43,136 nt of DNA. It comes from Acetobacteraceae bacterium. GTDB taxonomy: Bacteria; Pseudomonadota; Alphaproteobacteria; Acetobacterales; Acetobacteraceae. The notes beneath the pieces were generated by a model. The model saw only the letters and a list, made by a program, of their open reading frames with translations, ran no database searches and was not told the DNA's origin. Made by a program: the position numbers and the translations under genes. Positions 17,031-24,819 of the stretch are shown here, in pieces; within the stretch, counting starts at the first letter, position 1, and each line of letters opens with the position of its first letter. The stretch covers positions 1 through 43,136 of the forward strand of contig JAIYDD010000040.1 in assembly GCA_027487675.1 (NCBI GenBank), in the 5' to 3' direction.

Positions 17031-17905
17031 GCGGCGCGCGCATCGCCATCCCGCGCGGCGCGGCGCCCTGGATCTGGCTGCTGCCGGCGCTGCTGCTGCT
17101 GCTGCCGGGCTTCGTCGCGCCGATCCTGCTGGTGGCGCGGAACAGCCTCAACATCGACGATCCGATGGGCGGCATGGTCGCGGCGCTGACCTTCGCGAAC
17201 TATGCCGACATCCTGACCGACCTGTTCTACGCGCGGATCTTCGCCAACAGCCTGCTGCTTTCGGCCGGCTGCGCGCTGGCCTGCCTGGTGATCTGCTATC
17301 CGGTTGCCTACCACATGGCGCTGCGCGCCAGCGCGCCGGCGCGCATCCTGTTCTGGCTGGTCTACACGCCGCTGCTGGTCAGCGTGATGGTGCGCATCTT
17401 CGGCTGGATCATCCTGATCTCCGACACCGGGCTGATGAACAGCCTGCTGACGGGCAGCGGCATCATCGCGCAGCCGCTGCGCTGGCTCTACGACACGGAA
17501 GGCACGGTGATCGGGCTGGTGCATCGCTACCTGCCGCTGATGATGCTGCCGCTCTACACCGCCATGCGGAAGATCGACGGGGCGGTGGTGCGGGCCTCGA
17601 CCAGCCTCGGCGCGTCGGAGTGGGACACCTTCCGGCGCGTGGTGCTGCCGCTGTCCATCCCCGGCTGCGTCGCGGGTGCGCAGCTGGTCTTCGCAGGCGC
17701 CATCAGCGATTTCGTGCTGCCGAACCTGCTGGGCGGCACCAGCCTGCGGCTGCTGGCGCCGACCGTGCTGAGCGAGGCGGTGACGGAGGTGAACCTGGCG
17801 CGGTCCGCGACCTTGGCCACGCTGATGCTGGCCGGGGTCGCGGTGGTGCTGGTGGCGACGCAGCAGGCGGTGGCGCGCTGGTGCCGCTGGGCGGCCAATG
17901 TCTGA
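17027..17905 (+). CDS. ABC importer permease, PotB-like
   Basis: A 292-residue inner-membrane permease with about six hydrophobic segments (the first is WIWLLPALLLLLPGFVAPILL). The coupling loop that docks on the ATPase is DGAVVRASTSLGASEWDTFRRVVLPLSIPG, a standard EAA motif. The start is GTG at 17027, overlapping the ATPase stop by 4 nt (GTGA). It forms the channel with the next gene product, whose start lies inside this gene by 8 nt. Confidence 0.9.
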   Translation: MSGARIAIPRGAAPWIWLLPALLLLLPGFVAPILLVARNSLNIDDPMGGMVAALTFANYADILTDLFYARIFANSLLLSAGCALACLVICYPVAYHMALRASAPARILFWLVYTPLLVSVMVRIFGWIILISDTGLMNSLLTGSGIIAQPLRWLYDTEGTVIGLVHRYLPLMMLPLYTAMRKIDGAVVRASTSLGASEWDTFRRVVLPLSIPGCVAGAQLVFAGAISDFVLPNLLGGTSLRLLAPTVLSEAVTEVNLARSATLATLMLAGVAVVLVATQQAVARWCRWAANV

Positions 17906-18689
17906 GCGCGATCGCACGCAGCGGCTGCTGCAGCTCTACACCGCCGTCTTCGCGGGCTTCCTGGTGATGCCCGTCGCGGTGGCGACGCTGCTCTCCGTCA
18001 GCTCCGAGGCGAATCTGAACTTCCCGCCGGCGGGGCTCAGCCTGCGCTGGTATGCCGCGGCCTTGTCGGCGCCGTGGTTCCTGGAAGGCGTGCTGCGCTC
18101 GCTGGCGCTGGCCGCGGCCTCCACGCTGCTGGCGGTGGTGGCGGGCACGGGGGCGGCGCTGGCGCTGAACCATTACCGCTTCAGGGGCCGTGCGGTGATC
18201 TCCGCGCTGATGCTGATGCCGCTGACGCTGCCGGCGGTGGTGCTGGGGCTCGGGCTGCTGTTCCTGTTCGGGCGGCTTGGCCTGCCGCTGGGCTTCGGGC
18301 CGGCGCTGGTCGGGCATGCGGTGGCGGGCGTGCCCTTCGTGACCTACCTCGTGCTGAGCGCGCTGTCGGGCTACGACCTGTCGCTGGACAAGGCATCCGC
18401 CAGCCTGGGCGCGTCGCCGGCGCGGACCTTCGTCTCCATCACGCTGCCGATCATCGCCCCCGGCATCGCGGCGGGCGCGGCCTTTGCCTTCCTGATGTCC
18501 TTCGACAACGTGTCGCTCTCCGTCTTCGTCACGCGCGGGGACACGCTGCCGCTGCGCATGATGCAGCAGATCCAGTTCTATGCGGACCCGACGGTGGCGG
18601 CGGTCAGCACCATCGTCGTCGCGATCTCCGGGCTGATCCTGTGGCTCGCGGGGCGTGCGCTGCGGCCGAAGGCGCGCGCCTCAGGTTGA
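17898..18689 (+). CDS. ABC importer permease, PotC-like
   Basis: A 263-residue inner-membrane permease. The first membrane span is LYTAVFAGFLVMPVAVATLLS. The EAA loop is DKASASLGASPARTFVSITLPIIAPG and the segment AFLMSFDNVSLSVFVTRGDTLPLRM is typical of PotC-type subunits. It overlaps the previous permease by 8 nt and converges with the SDR gene on the other strand, sharing 9 nt at the 3' ends. It completes the receptor-ATPase-permease-permease operon. Confidence 0.9.
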   Translation: MSERDRTQRLLQLYTAVFAGFLVMPVAVATLLSVSSEANLNFPPAGLSLRWYAAALSAPWFLEGVLRSLALAAASTLLAVVAGTGAALALNHYRFRGRAVISALMLMPLTLPAVVLGLGLLFLFGRLGLPLGFGPALVGHAVAGVPFVTYLVLSALSGYDLSLDKASASLGASPARTFVSITLPIIAPGIAAGAAFAFLMSFDNVSLSVFVTRGDTLPLRMMQQIQFYADPTVAAVSTIVVAISGLILWLAGRALRPKARASG

Positions 18690-19484
18690 GGGGTCCGCGC
18701 CCGCCGGCGCGCCGCCCGGGCCCCAGCCGGCGTCCGCCATGCCGTCCGGCCAGCGGCGCGCGACGATGCGGCGGCCAGTGACGCCATCGGATTCCGCGCT
18801 CGCCAGGAACAGGATCGGCGCGGCCATGATCGCGGGATCGAGCAGGCCGGAGCCTGGCATGCCGCGCAGCTCCGCCGGCATGAAGGCGGTGTCGGTGGCG
18901 CCGCCGGGCACCAGGCAGTTCACGGTGACGCCGCTGCCGGCGAGTTCCTTCGCCCAGATCGCCGTCGCGGCTTCAAGTCCCGCCTTGGACGGGCCGTAGG
19001 GCGCGTAGTGCGCGCGCACCATGGTGCCGTGGCCGGTGCCGATGGTGACGATGCGGCCCCAGCCGGCCGCGAGCATCCTGGGCACCGCGGCCGCGGCCAG
19101 CGCGGCGGGGCCGAGCAGATTGGTGGCGATGGTGCGCTGCCACTGCGCCGCCGACACGTCCCAGAAGCGCACCGGCGCGCTGCGGTAGTCGGGCTTCACA
19201 TGGATCATGCCGAGCCCGGCATTGCAGACCAGCATGTCGAGCCTGCCGAAGCGCGCCTGCGTCTCGGCGACCAGGGCGCGGCAGGCATCCGGATCGCCGG
19301 CGTCTGACAGCACGGGATGGAGGCGGCCGGGCGCCTCGGCGGCCAGCGCATCCAGGCCGGCGCGGTCGCTGTGCGCGGTCGCGACCACCGCCGCGCCGGC
19401 CTGTGCCAGCGCGGCCGCCATGACGCGCCCGAGGCCGCGGCTCGCGCCGGTGACCAGCGCGACGCGGCCTGTCAGATCCGGCAC
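18681..19484 (-). CDS. SDR family oxidoreductase
   Basis: A 267-residue short-chain dehydrogenase with intact motifs: TGASRGLG for cofactor, CNAG, and the catalytic YGPSK in HYAPYGPSKAGLEAAT. It should oxidise or reduce a hydroxyl/keto group using NAD(P). The start is GTG at 19484, overlapping the TAG of the dioxygenase gene as TAGTG; no ATG exists near the expected N-terminus (VPDLTGRVALVTG). It is the last gene of the TauABC-type/monooxygenase/dioxygenase operon. The C-terminus is extended and proline/glycine-rich compared with typical SDRs (GWGPGGAPAGADPST). Confidence 0.87.
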   Translation of the reverse strand: MPDLTGRVALVTGASRGLGRVMAAALAQAGAAVVATAHSDRAGLDALAAEAPGRLHPVLSDAGDPDACRALVAETQARFGRLDMLVCNAGLGMIHVKPDYRSAPVRFWDVSAAQWQRTIATNLLGPAALAAAAVPRMLAAGWGRIVTIGTGHGTMVRAHYAPYGPSKAGLEAATAIWAKELAGSGVTVNCLVPGGATDTAFMPAELRGMPGSGLLDPAIMAAPILFLASAESDGVTGRRIVARRWPDGMADAGWGPGGAPAGADPST

Positions 19485-20497
19485 TACTCCGCGGCCAGCG
19501 CGGCGGGGGCGGGCACGCGCTGGTCGTCCGGCATCACCTCGCCGCGCAGCACGATCGCCTGGTTGTCGAGAAAGACCGAGGTGTTGCGCATCGGGATGTC
19601 GAGGTGGCAGGGCGTGCTGCGCTTCCCGCCGCCGCCGCTGTTCGGGCCGGTCGAGAACAGGAAGTTGCCGTAGAAGGCGCGGCCATCCTGCCCCTCGGTG
19701 CCGGCCTTGTCGTAGAAGCCGAGCGTGTTCCAGCGGCCATTCGCGCTGAGCCCCCAGCCGATATGGGAGATCGCGTAGACGTTCGGGTCCTTGTAGCTCT
19801 CCAGCACGTCCTTGATGAAGTCGGCATCGAGGCCGCCGGAGATGTCGGTGATGAAGCCGTCCTTCACCGTCAGCCGCACCGGCGCCTGAAGATAGCTCTT
19901 CATCGGGAACAGGATGTCGCCGCGGTCCAGTACGACGGTGCCGTTGGAGCTGCCCTCGTTCGGGAAGGTGTAGACGAAGGCGCCGGGCCACTGGTCCCAG
20001 CGGCCCTTCTCGTCGGCGAAGCCGTACTGGCACTTGGACGGGAACTCGCCGAGGCCGAAGGTGATGTCCGTGCCGGCATCGGAGACGACATGCATGGTCT
20101 TCGCGTAGCCAAGCCGATGCTGCGCGGCGAGGCAGCGGCGGCGGTCCTCCATCGTCGGGAACATGCGCGCCAGGATCTCCGGCGGCTCGACCGCCACCAG
20201 CACGCGCAACCCGTTGCCGAGCGAGCCGAAGACGCGCGCATCATGGCTGAAGGCGAGGTCGATCAGCAGGTCGCTCTTCAGGATCGCCGCCATCGCCGCA
20301 GGCGGCAGGTTGTTGAGGTCCGAGACCTGCAGCAGCGTCGCCGACGCGCCCGCCGCTTCCGCCGCCAGCAGCGCATGGGTGGCGTAGGGCGAAGGCTTCG
20401 CGGCGGAGGTCAGCACCGCCACATGCTCATGCGGCGCCAGCCGGCAGAGCGCGAGCATGTCGCGCCAGAGGCGCGCGAGGTTGAGGCCTTCGGCCAT
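19484..20497 (-). CDS. NicX-like Fe(II) ring-cleaving dioxygenase / M29-type protein (2,5-dihydroxypyridine 5,6-dioxygenase family)
   Basis: A 337-residue protein of the family containing NicX, which opens 2,5-dihydroxypyridine in nicotinate breakdown, and related M29-like proteins. The candidate metal ligands are H245 (YAISHIGWG), H298 and D300 (TPCHLDIP). Their spacing (53 and 2 residues) equals the H265/H318/D320 set I recall for Pseudomonas NicX. The N-terminal Rossmann-like half has AVLTSAAKPSPYATHALLAA. It is encoded between a flavin monooxygenase (16-nt gap) and an SDR (1-nt overlap) in an operon with a TauABC/SsuABC-type importer, which fits breakdown of a pyridine-like or other ring compound. 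The ring substrate is not identified. Confidence 0.8.
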   Translation of the reverse strand: MAEGLNLARLWRDMLALCRLAPHEHVAVLTSAAKPSPYATHALLAAEAAGASATLLQVSDLNNLPPAAMAAILKSDLLIDLAFSHDARVFGSLGNGLRVLVAVEPPEILARMFPTMEDRRRCLAAQHRLGYAKTMHVVSDAGTDITFGLGEFPSKCQYGFADEKGRWDQWPGAFVYTFPNEGSSNGTVVLDRGDILFPMKSYLQAPVRLTVKDGFITDISGGLDADFIKDVLESYKDPNVYAISHIGWGLSANGRWNTLGFYDKAGTEGQDGRAFYGNFLFSTGPNSGGGGKRSTPCHLDIPMRNTSVFLDNQAIVLRGEVMPDDQRVPAPAALAAE

Positions 20498-20513
20498 GGT
20501 GTCGTGCCCTCCT

Positions 20514-22007
20514 CTACTTCTCGGTGACCGCGTCGCTGGCCTGCCAGACCTTCATGCCGTCCTGGAACAGGTCCGCGTCTTCCACGAAGAGCTGCCGGCA
20601 GACGCCGTGCACCAGGCGCGGCACGCCGAATTTGATGCCCGAGAGCCCGATCGCCATCGTGCCCATCGAGAGCTGCGCGCCGCGGCTGAAGTTGAACACC
20701 GACCGCAGCCAGGGCGCCTCGCCCGGCCGCTTCTCCTGGAACTCGAAATGCGAACCGAGATAAGGCGCGCGCGCCAGGTTCGGGTTCTGCTCGTGCTCGG
20801 GCGGCGTGTAGGCGTCGCGCCACAGCGCGATGAGGTCGGCATGCGGCCGCATCTCGTCGCGCAGCGTCACGTCCAGGATGTAGCCGGTGCCGAGGATGAC
20901 GAGGTCGAAGCGGTGCGTGCCATCCGTCGCCTCGATCACCACCTCGTCCCCTGCCGCGCGCGCATCGGTCCAGGACACGCCGGCATGGCGCGTCAGGTTG
21001 GGCAGGCTCGCGACCCGGTCGAAGGTCTCGGCGGGCGGGGCGGGCTTGAAGGAGTGGATGTGGTTGGTGAAGCGCCAGCGCACCTCGATCGGCAGGTCGG
21101 CGAAGTGCGCGAGGAAGCCGTTGAACTGGCCCCAGGCGACGGGGTTGGCGGGGTTCAGCTCCGCGCGGCGGTGGAACAGATGCACTTCGGCCGCGCCGGC
21201 CTCCGCGGCGGAGGCGGCGTTGTCGAAGGCGGAAGCCGCGCCGCCGATCACGCCGACGCGCTTGCCCGCGAGCTTCGCGAAATCCACTGTGTCATGCGTG
21301 TGCGCCCAGAGGTGCCGCGGCAGTGCGGCGATGAAGGGCAGGATGTTGCGCGTGCCATTGCCCTCGATGCCGGTGGCGAAGACCAGCTTGCGGCACCACA
21401 GGGTCTGCATGCCGTCGGGGGTCGCGACATCCAGCGCGATCAGGCCGTTCGCGTCCGGGCGGAAGCCCGCCAGCCGCGCCGCGTTGCGCACCGGCAGGTC
21501 GAGCACGCGGCGATACCAGGCGAGGTAGCGCGCCCAGAGCTGCTTCGGCAGCTTCGCCATCGCCTCCCACGCGCGGAAACCATACTGCGCCTCGAACCAG
21601 GCGCGGATCGACAGGCTCGGGATGCCGAGATCCATGCCGCCCACGTATTTCTCCGACCGCAGCGTGCGCATGCGGCCATAGGTGCCCCAGGGGCCTTCCT
21701 GGCCCGGCGGGTTCTCGTCCAGCAGCAGGATGTGGTCGACGCGTTCGCGCTTCAGGCCGAAGGCGGTGGCGAGGCCGGATTGCCCGCCGCCGACGATCAC
21801 CACATCGAAGGCGCGGCTGCCATCGGGCGCGATCTTCGGCAGCACCCAGGACTTGATCGGGTAGCGCACCAGGTCGAGCTCTCGCTTCACCATCGCCTCG
21901 AGCTGCGCGAGGCTGCGCGCGACGGGCAGTTCGGGGTCGGTGAGGGTGTCGTCGCCGGCGAGCAGGCTCGGAACGTCCGGCATGAAGGCGGCGTGCTCGG
22001 CGGTCAT
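20514..22007 (-). CDS. FAD/NAD(P)-binding flavin-containing monooxygenase-like protein (copy 2)
   Basis: A 497-residue flavoprotein. The FAD motif is VIVGGGQSG (70-78) and the NAD(P) motif is VGVIGGAASAFD. Conserved landmarks are EGPWGTYGRMRTLRSEKYVGG, IRAWFEAQYG and ILGTGYILD. It is a paralogue of copy 1 (11738-13174), with an N-terminal extension of about 25 residues. The ATG at 22007 overlaps the permease stop as ATGA. Placed before a NicX-like dioxygenase, it may hydroxylate the ring substrate before cleavage, an inference by analogy with NicC-NicX although NicC belongs to a different flavoprotein class. Confidence 0.86.
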   Translation of the reverse strand: MTAEHAAFMPDVPSLLAGDDTLTDPELPVARSLAQLEAMVKRELDLVRYPIKSWVLPKIAPDGSRAFDVVIVGGGQSGLATAFGLKRERVDHILLLDENPPGQEGPWGTYGRMRTLRSEKYVGGMDLGIPSLSIRAWFEAQYGFRAWEAMAKLPKQLWARYLAWYRRVLDLPVRNAARLAGFRPDANGLIALDVATPDGMQTLWCRKLVFATGIEGNGTRNILPFIAALPRHLWAHTHDTVDFAKLAGKRVGVIGGAASAFDNAASAAEAGAAEVHLFHRRAELNPANPVAWGQFNGFLAHFADLPIEVRWRFTNHIHSFKPAPPAETFDRVASLPNLTRHAGVSWTDARAAGDEVVIEATDGTHRFDLVILGTGYILDVTLRDEMRPHADLIALWRDAYTPPEHEQNPNLARAPYLGSHFEFQEKRPGEAPWLRSVFNFSRGAQLSMGTMAIGLSGIKFGVPRLVHGVCRQLFVEDADLFQDGMKVWQASDAVTEK

Positions 22008-22834
22008 CGGATCGGCTCCCGGCCGTAGCGTTCGTTCACCAGCGATTGCAGGAAGGCGACGATCCCGTAGAGCAGCAGCCCCGCGGCGCAGAGCATCGCC
22101 ACCGCGGCCAGCGCCACGGGCGTGTCGGCGCGGGCGGAGGTGTTGACGATCAGGTAGCCGAGCCCGCGCTGCGAGGTGATGAATTCGCCGATCACCACGC
22201 CGATGATGGCGAGCGTCACGGCCACCTTCATGCCGCTGAACATGAAGGGCAGGGCGCTCGGCAGCCGCACCGACAGGAAGACCTGCCATTCGCGCGCGCG
22301 GAAGGTGCGGCACAGGCGCAGCAGGTTCGGGTCGACATGCGTCAGCCCCGCATAGGTCGAGATGATGACGGGGAAGATGCTGATGAAGACCGAGAAGGCG
22401 AGCCGGCTTTCCGACCCCAGCCCGAACCACAGCACGAAGAGCGGGGCCAGCGCGATCTTCGGGATGACCTGGATGAGGACAAGGTTCGGATAGACCGCTT
22501 CCCGCCAGAGCTTCGAGTAGCAGAGCAGCACCGCGATCGCGACGCCGACGACGCAGGAGATCAGAAAGCCGCCCGCGGCTTCCAGCGTGGTGGGCACGGC
22601 GTGCTGCAACAGGATGGGGTAGATCTCGCCCAGCGTGCGCCCGATGGTGAGCGGGCCCGGCAGGATCACGGCGGGAATGCCGGTGATGCGCACATAGGCT
22701 TCCCAGAAGCCCAGCAGCAGCAGGAAGAAGCCGAGCGGCATCGCCACCGCGCGCAGGCGGCCGCGCCAGGCGGCGGGCGCCGCGGGGATGTCGGCGGGCG
22801 GCGCGATGGCCGCGGCGACTGGGGCGCTAGGCAT
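22004..22834 (-). CDS. ABC importer permease, TauC/SsuC-like
   Basis: A 276-residue inner-membrane permease with a cytoplasmic proline/alanine-rich N-terminus, a first span near VAMPLGFFLLLLGFWEAYV, IPKIALAPLFVLWFGLG in the middle, and an EAA-like coupling segment LLRLCRTFRAREWQVFLSVRLPSALP. This pattern is characteristic of the nitrate/taurine/alkanesulfonate family. It overlaps the ATPase gene by 8 nt and the monooxygenase gene by 4 nt, so the importer and the catabolic enzymes form one transcript. Confidence 0.9.
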   Translation of the reverse strand: MPSAPVAAAIAPPADIPAAPAAWRGRLRAVAMPLGFFLLLLGFWEAYVRITGIPAVILPGPLTIGRTLGEIYPILLQHAVPTTLEAAGGFLISCVVGVAIAVLLCYSKLWREAVYPNLVLIQVIPKIALAPLFVLWFGLGSESRLAFSVFISIFPVIISTYAGLTHVDPNLLRLCRTFRAREWQVFLSVRLPSALPFMFSGMKVAVTLAIIGVVIGEFITSQRGLGYLIVNTSARADTPVALAAVAMLCAAGLLLYGIVAFLQSLVNERYGREPIR

Positions 22835-23612
22835 CCTGCGTGCCCTCGATGGCGCGGCGCAGGCGGCGGACCAGGGCGACGAAGCCGGGATCGTCCTCCA
22901 GCTCCTGCGCGCGGGGGCGGGGGAAGGGCACGGCTTCCGTCGCCACGATGCGGCCCGGGCGGCGGCCCATCACCAGCACGCGGTCCGACAGCATCACCGC
23001 TTCGCGGATGGAATGGGTGACGAACAGCACGGTCTTGGCGTGGCGCGTCAGCAGGTCCAGCAGCAGCGCATTCATCTGGTCGCGCGTGATGGCATCGAGC
23101 GCGGAGAAGGGCTCGTCCATCAGCAGGATGTCGGGGTCGTGCACCAGCGCGCGGCAGATCGCGACGCGCTGGCGCATGCCGCCGGAGAGCTCGTGCGGCC
23201 GCTTGGCGAGGAAGGCGCCGAGGCCGACCTCCTCCAGCAGCGCCACCGCGCGGTCGCGGTAGCGCGCGCGATCGAGGCGCATCATCTCGATCGGCAGCAG
23301 CACGTTGTCGAGCGTCGATCGCCAGGGCAGCAGCGTGGGGTCCTGGAAGACCACGCCGACATCGGTGCGCGGCGCCGTCACCGGCTCCCCGCGCACGGAG
23401 GCGGTGCCGGCGGTGGCGGGTTCCAGCCCCGCGATGATCATCAGCAGCGTGCTCTTGCCGCAGCCGCTGGGGCCGAGCAGCGAGACGAATTCCCCCGGCG
23501 CGCAGCCGAAGGAGATGGAGGACAGCGCCTCCACCGCGCCCGATGCCGTCGCGTAGCGCTTCGCGATGCGCTCGGCCGCGATCGCGGCGCCGATGCCGCC
23601 CGCGTCGGGCAT
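22827..23612 (-). CDS. ABC importer ATP-binding protein, TauB/SsuB-like
   Basis: A 261-residue ATPase. Walker A is GPSGCGKST (47-55), the Q-loop is VFQDPTLLPW, the signature is LSGGMRQRVAICRAL, Walker B is ILLMDEPFSALD and the switch histidine is VTHSIREA. No C-terminal TOBE domain is present, as normal for the TauB/SsuB/NrtD group. Its ATG overlaps the receptor stop by one nucleotide (TGATG). It supplies energy for the adjoining permease. Confidence 0.92.
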   Translation of the reverse strand: MPDAGGIGAAIAAERIAKRYATASGAVEALSSISFGCAPGEFVSLLGPSGCGKSTLLMIIAGLEPATAGTASVRGEPVTAPRTDVGVVFQDPTLLPWRSTLDNVLLPIEMMRLDRARYRDRAVALLEEVGLGAFLAKRPHELSGGMRQRVAICRALVHDPDILLMDEPFSALDAITRDQMNALLLDLLTRHAKTVLFVTHSIREAVMLSDRVLVMGRRPGRIVATEAVPFPRPRAQELEDDPGFVALVRRLRRAIEGTQDA

Positions 23613-24694
23613 CAGACGAGGGCTGTGGTGTAGGGGGTTGCCCAGCGGCGCACCGCCTCGGCCTGCGCTTCGGTGATGCGGTGGCGGCCGGCGAAGCGGT
23701 TGGTCTGCAATTCCTCCGCGACCGGCGCGCGGTCGCCCGGCGCGGCGGCGTACTGCATGATCAGGTCGATCGATTCTTGCAGCGCCTTGTGGTCGGCATG
23801 GCCGATGCCGTGCTGCATCAGCTCCGGCACCACGGTCACCGCCTGCGCGACGCCGAAGCTGACGGCCATGGATTGCCGGCCGGTCGCGCTGAGCGCGAGG
23901 TCGGAATGCAGGCGCGCCATCTCGGCCAGCGTGTCCTCGGGGTTGGTCAGCGTGTACTTCACGGCTTCCAGCGCGCCGTCGGCGACCGCCTCGCAGAGGC
24001 CGGGATCCTCCGCCAGGCGCTGCGGCTGGGTGATGACGGTCTGGCCGTAGAACTTCACCCCGACGCTGCGGAACAGGAAGAAGCGCATGTCGAAGCCCTG
24101 CGGCACCAGCGCGGCCAGCGCGGTGGAGGCGGAAGCCGAGACGGCATCGACCTCGCCGCGCAGCAGCAGGCTCTCGCGCACATTGCCGGCGACCTGCTGG
24201 ATGCGGACGCTGTCATAGGCGAAGCCGGCCTTCTGCGCGAAGAGCGGCAGGAAGGGCACCTCGCCCGAGGTCGGCGTGATCGCCCAGCGCGTGCCGGCCA
24301 GGTCGCGCACGTTGCGGATCGGCCCGCTGGCGCGCACGCCCACGCCCATCGTCGCGTCGTAGTTCACCATGCCGAGGCAGGCGAGCCGGAGCCCCTTTGC
24401 GGCCTGCAGCACGATGACCGAGGAGGAGCCCATGCCGAACTGGAAGCGGTCCGGCGCGGTGGCGACGGATTGCACCGCCATGCCGGAGCCGGAGCCGCGC
24501 AGCACCTCCACATCCAGGCCGCGGGCGCGCCAGAAGCCGCGTTCGCGGGCGATCCAGGCGTAGAAATTCGATCCCTCCGGCGCCCAGGAGGTGAGGAAGG
24601 TGATCCGTCGCAGGCGCTGCGCGACGGCGGGCGCGGCGAGCGGCGCAGTGCCGGCGGCCAGGCCGGCGGCGAGCAGGGAACGGCGGCGGATCAT
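23612..24694 (-). CDS. Periplasmic ABC receptor, NMT1/TauA/SsuA-like
   Basis: A 360-residue receptor. The signal peptide is MIRRRSLLAAGLAAGTAPLAAPAVAQ and the mature start RLRRITFLTSWAPEGSNFYAWIARERGFW is typical of NMT1/THI5-like and SsuA receptors. GSGSGMAVQSVATAPDRFQFG follows. The ATG at 24694 has GAGGGGG about 9 nt upstream on the coding strand; the longer frame starting 12 codons earlier runs through the putative operator. It is the first gene of the six-gene catabolic operon. The ligand is unknown; these receptors bind sulfonates, nitrate, pyrimidine precursors or aromatic compounds. Confidence 0.9.
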   Translation of the reverse strand: MIRRRSLLAAGLAAGTAPLAAPAVAQRLRRITFLTSWAPEGSNFYAWIARERGFWRARGLDVEVLRGSGSGMAVQSVATAPDRFQFGMGSSSVIVLQAAKGLRLACLGMVNYDATMGVGVRASGPIRNVRDLAGTRWAITPTSGEVPFLPLFAQKAGFAYDSVRIQQVAGNVRESLLLRGEVDAVSASASTALAALVPQGFDMRFFLFRSVGVKFYGQTVITQPQRLAEDPGLCEAVADGALEAVKYTLTNPEDTLAEMARLHSDLALSATGRQSMAVSFGVAQAVTVVPELMQHGIGHADHKALQESIDLIMQYAAAPGDRAPVAEELQTNRFAGRHRITEAQAEAVRRWATPYTTALV

Positions 24695-24696
24695 GT

Positions 24697-24722
24697 GGAC
24701 ACAACCCCCTCGGTTTGTATCC
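24697..24722. promoter_or_regulatory. Putative GntR-type paired operator, site D
   Basis: GTATCC (24717-24722, within TTTGTATCCAAG, a pseudo-palindrome TTG/CAA) and GGACAC (24697-24702, one mismatch from GGATAC) lie 20 bp apart directly upstream of the receptor start codon at 24694. The motif is a weaker variant of the GTATGC/GCATAC pairs found elsewhere in the window. Occupancy would cover the Shine-Dalgarno region of the operon. This is the least regular of the six sites. Confidence 0.35.
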
Positions 24723-24781
24723 AAGGCCATGCATGGGGCGTGCCAAGGGGGTGGTTGTGCCGTGAGCCCCCCTCACCCCGA

Positions 24782-24808
24782 CCCTCTCCCCCCTGCGGGG
24801 GGAGAGGG
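24782..24808. repeat. Dispersed CCCTCTCCCCC palindrome (copy 1)
   Basis: A perfect 12-bp stem (24782-24793 with 24797-24808) with a TGC loop, preceded by CCCCTCACCCCGA. It sits 11 bp after the stop of the GntR gene, between it and the receptor operon. There is no T-run on either side, so it is better called an intergenic palindromic repeat than a classical terminator, though it may slow transcription. Related copies occur at about 34575, 34703, 36028 and 39800. Confidence 0.7.
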
Positions 24809-24819
24809 AGAAGCGCGCT

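Noticed and set aside
24782-24808. Palindrome as a Rho-independent terminator of the GntR gene
   Set aside because: No T-run follows in either direction and near-identical sequences occur elsewhere between genes.
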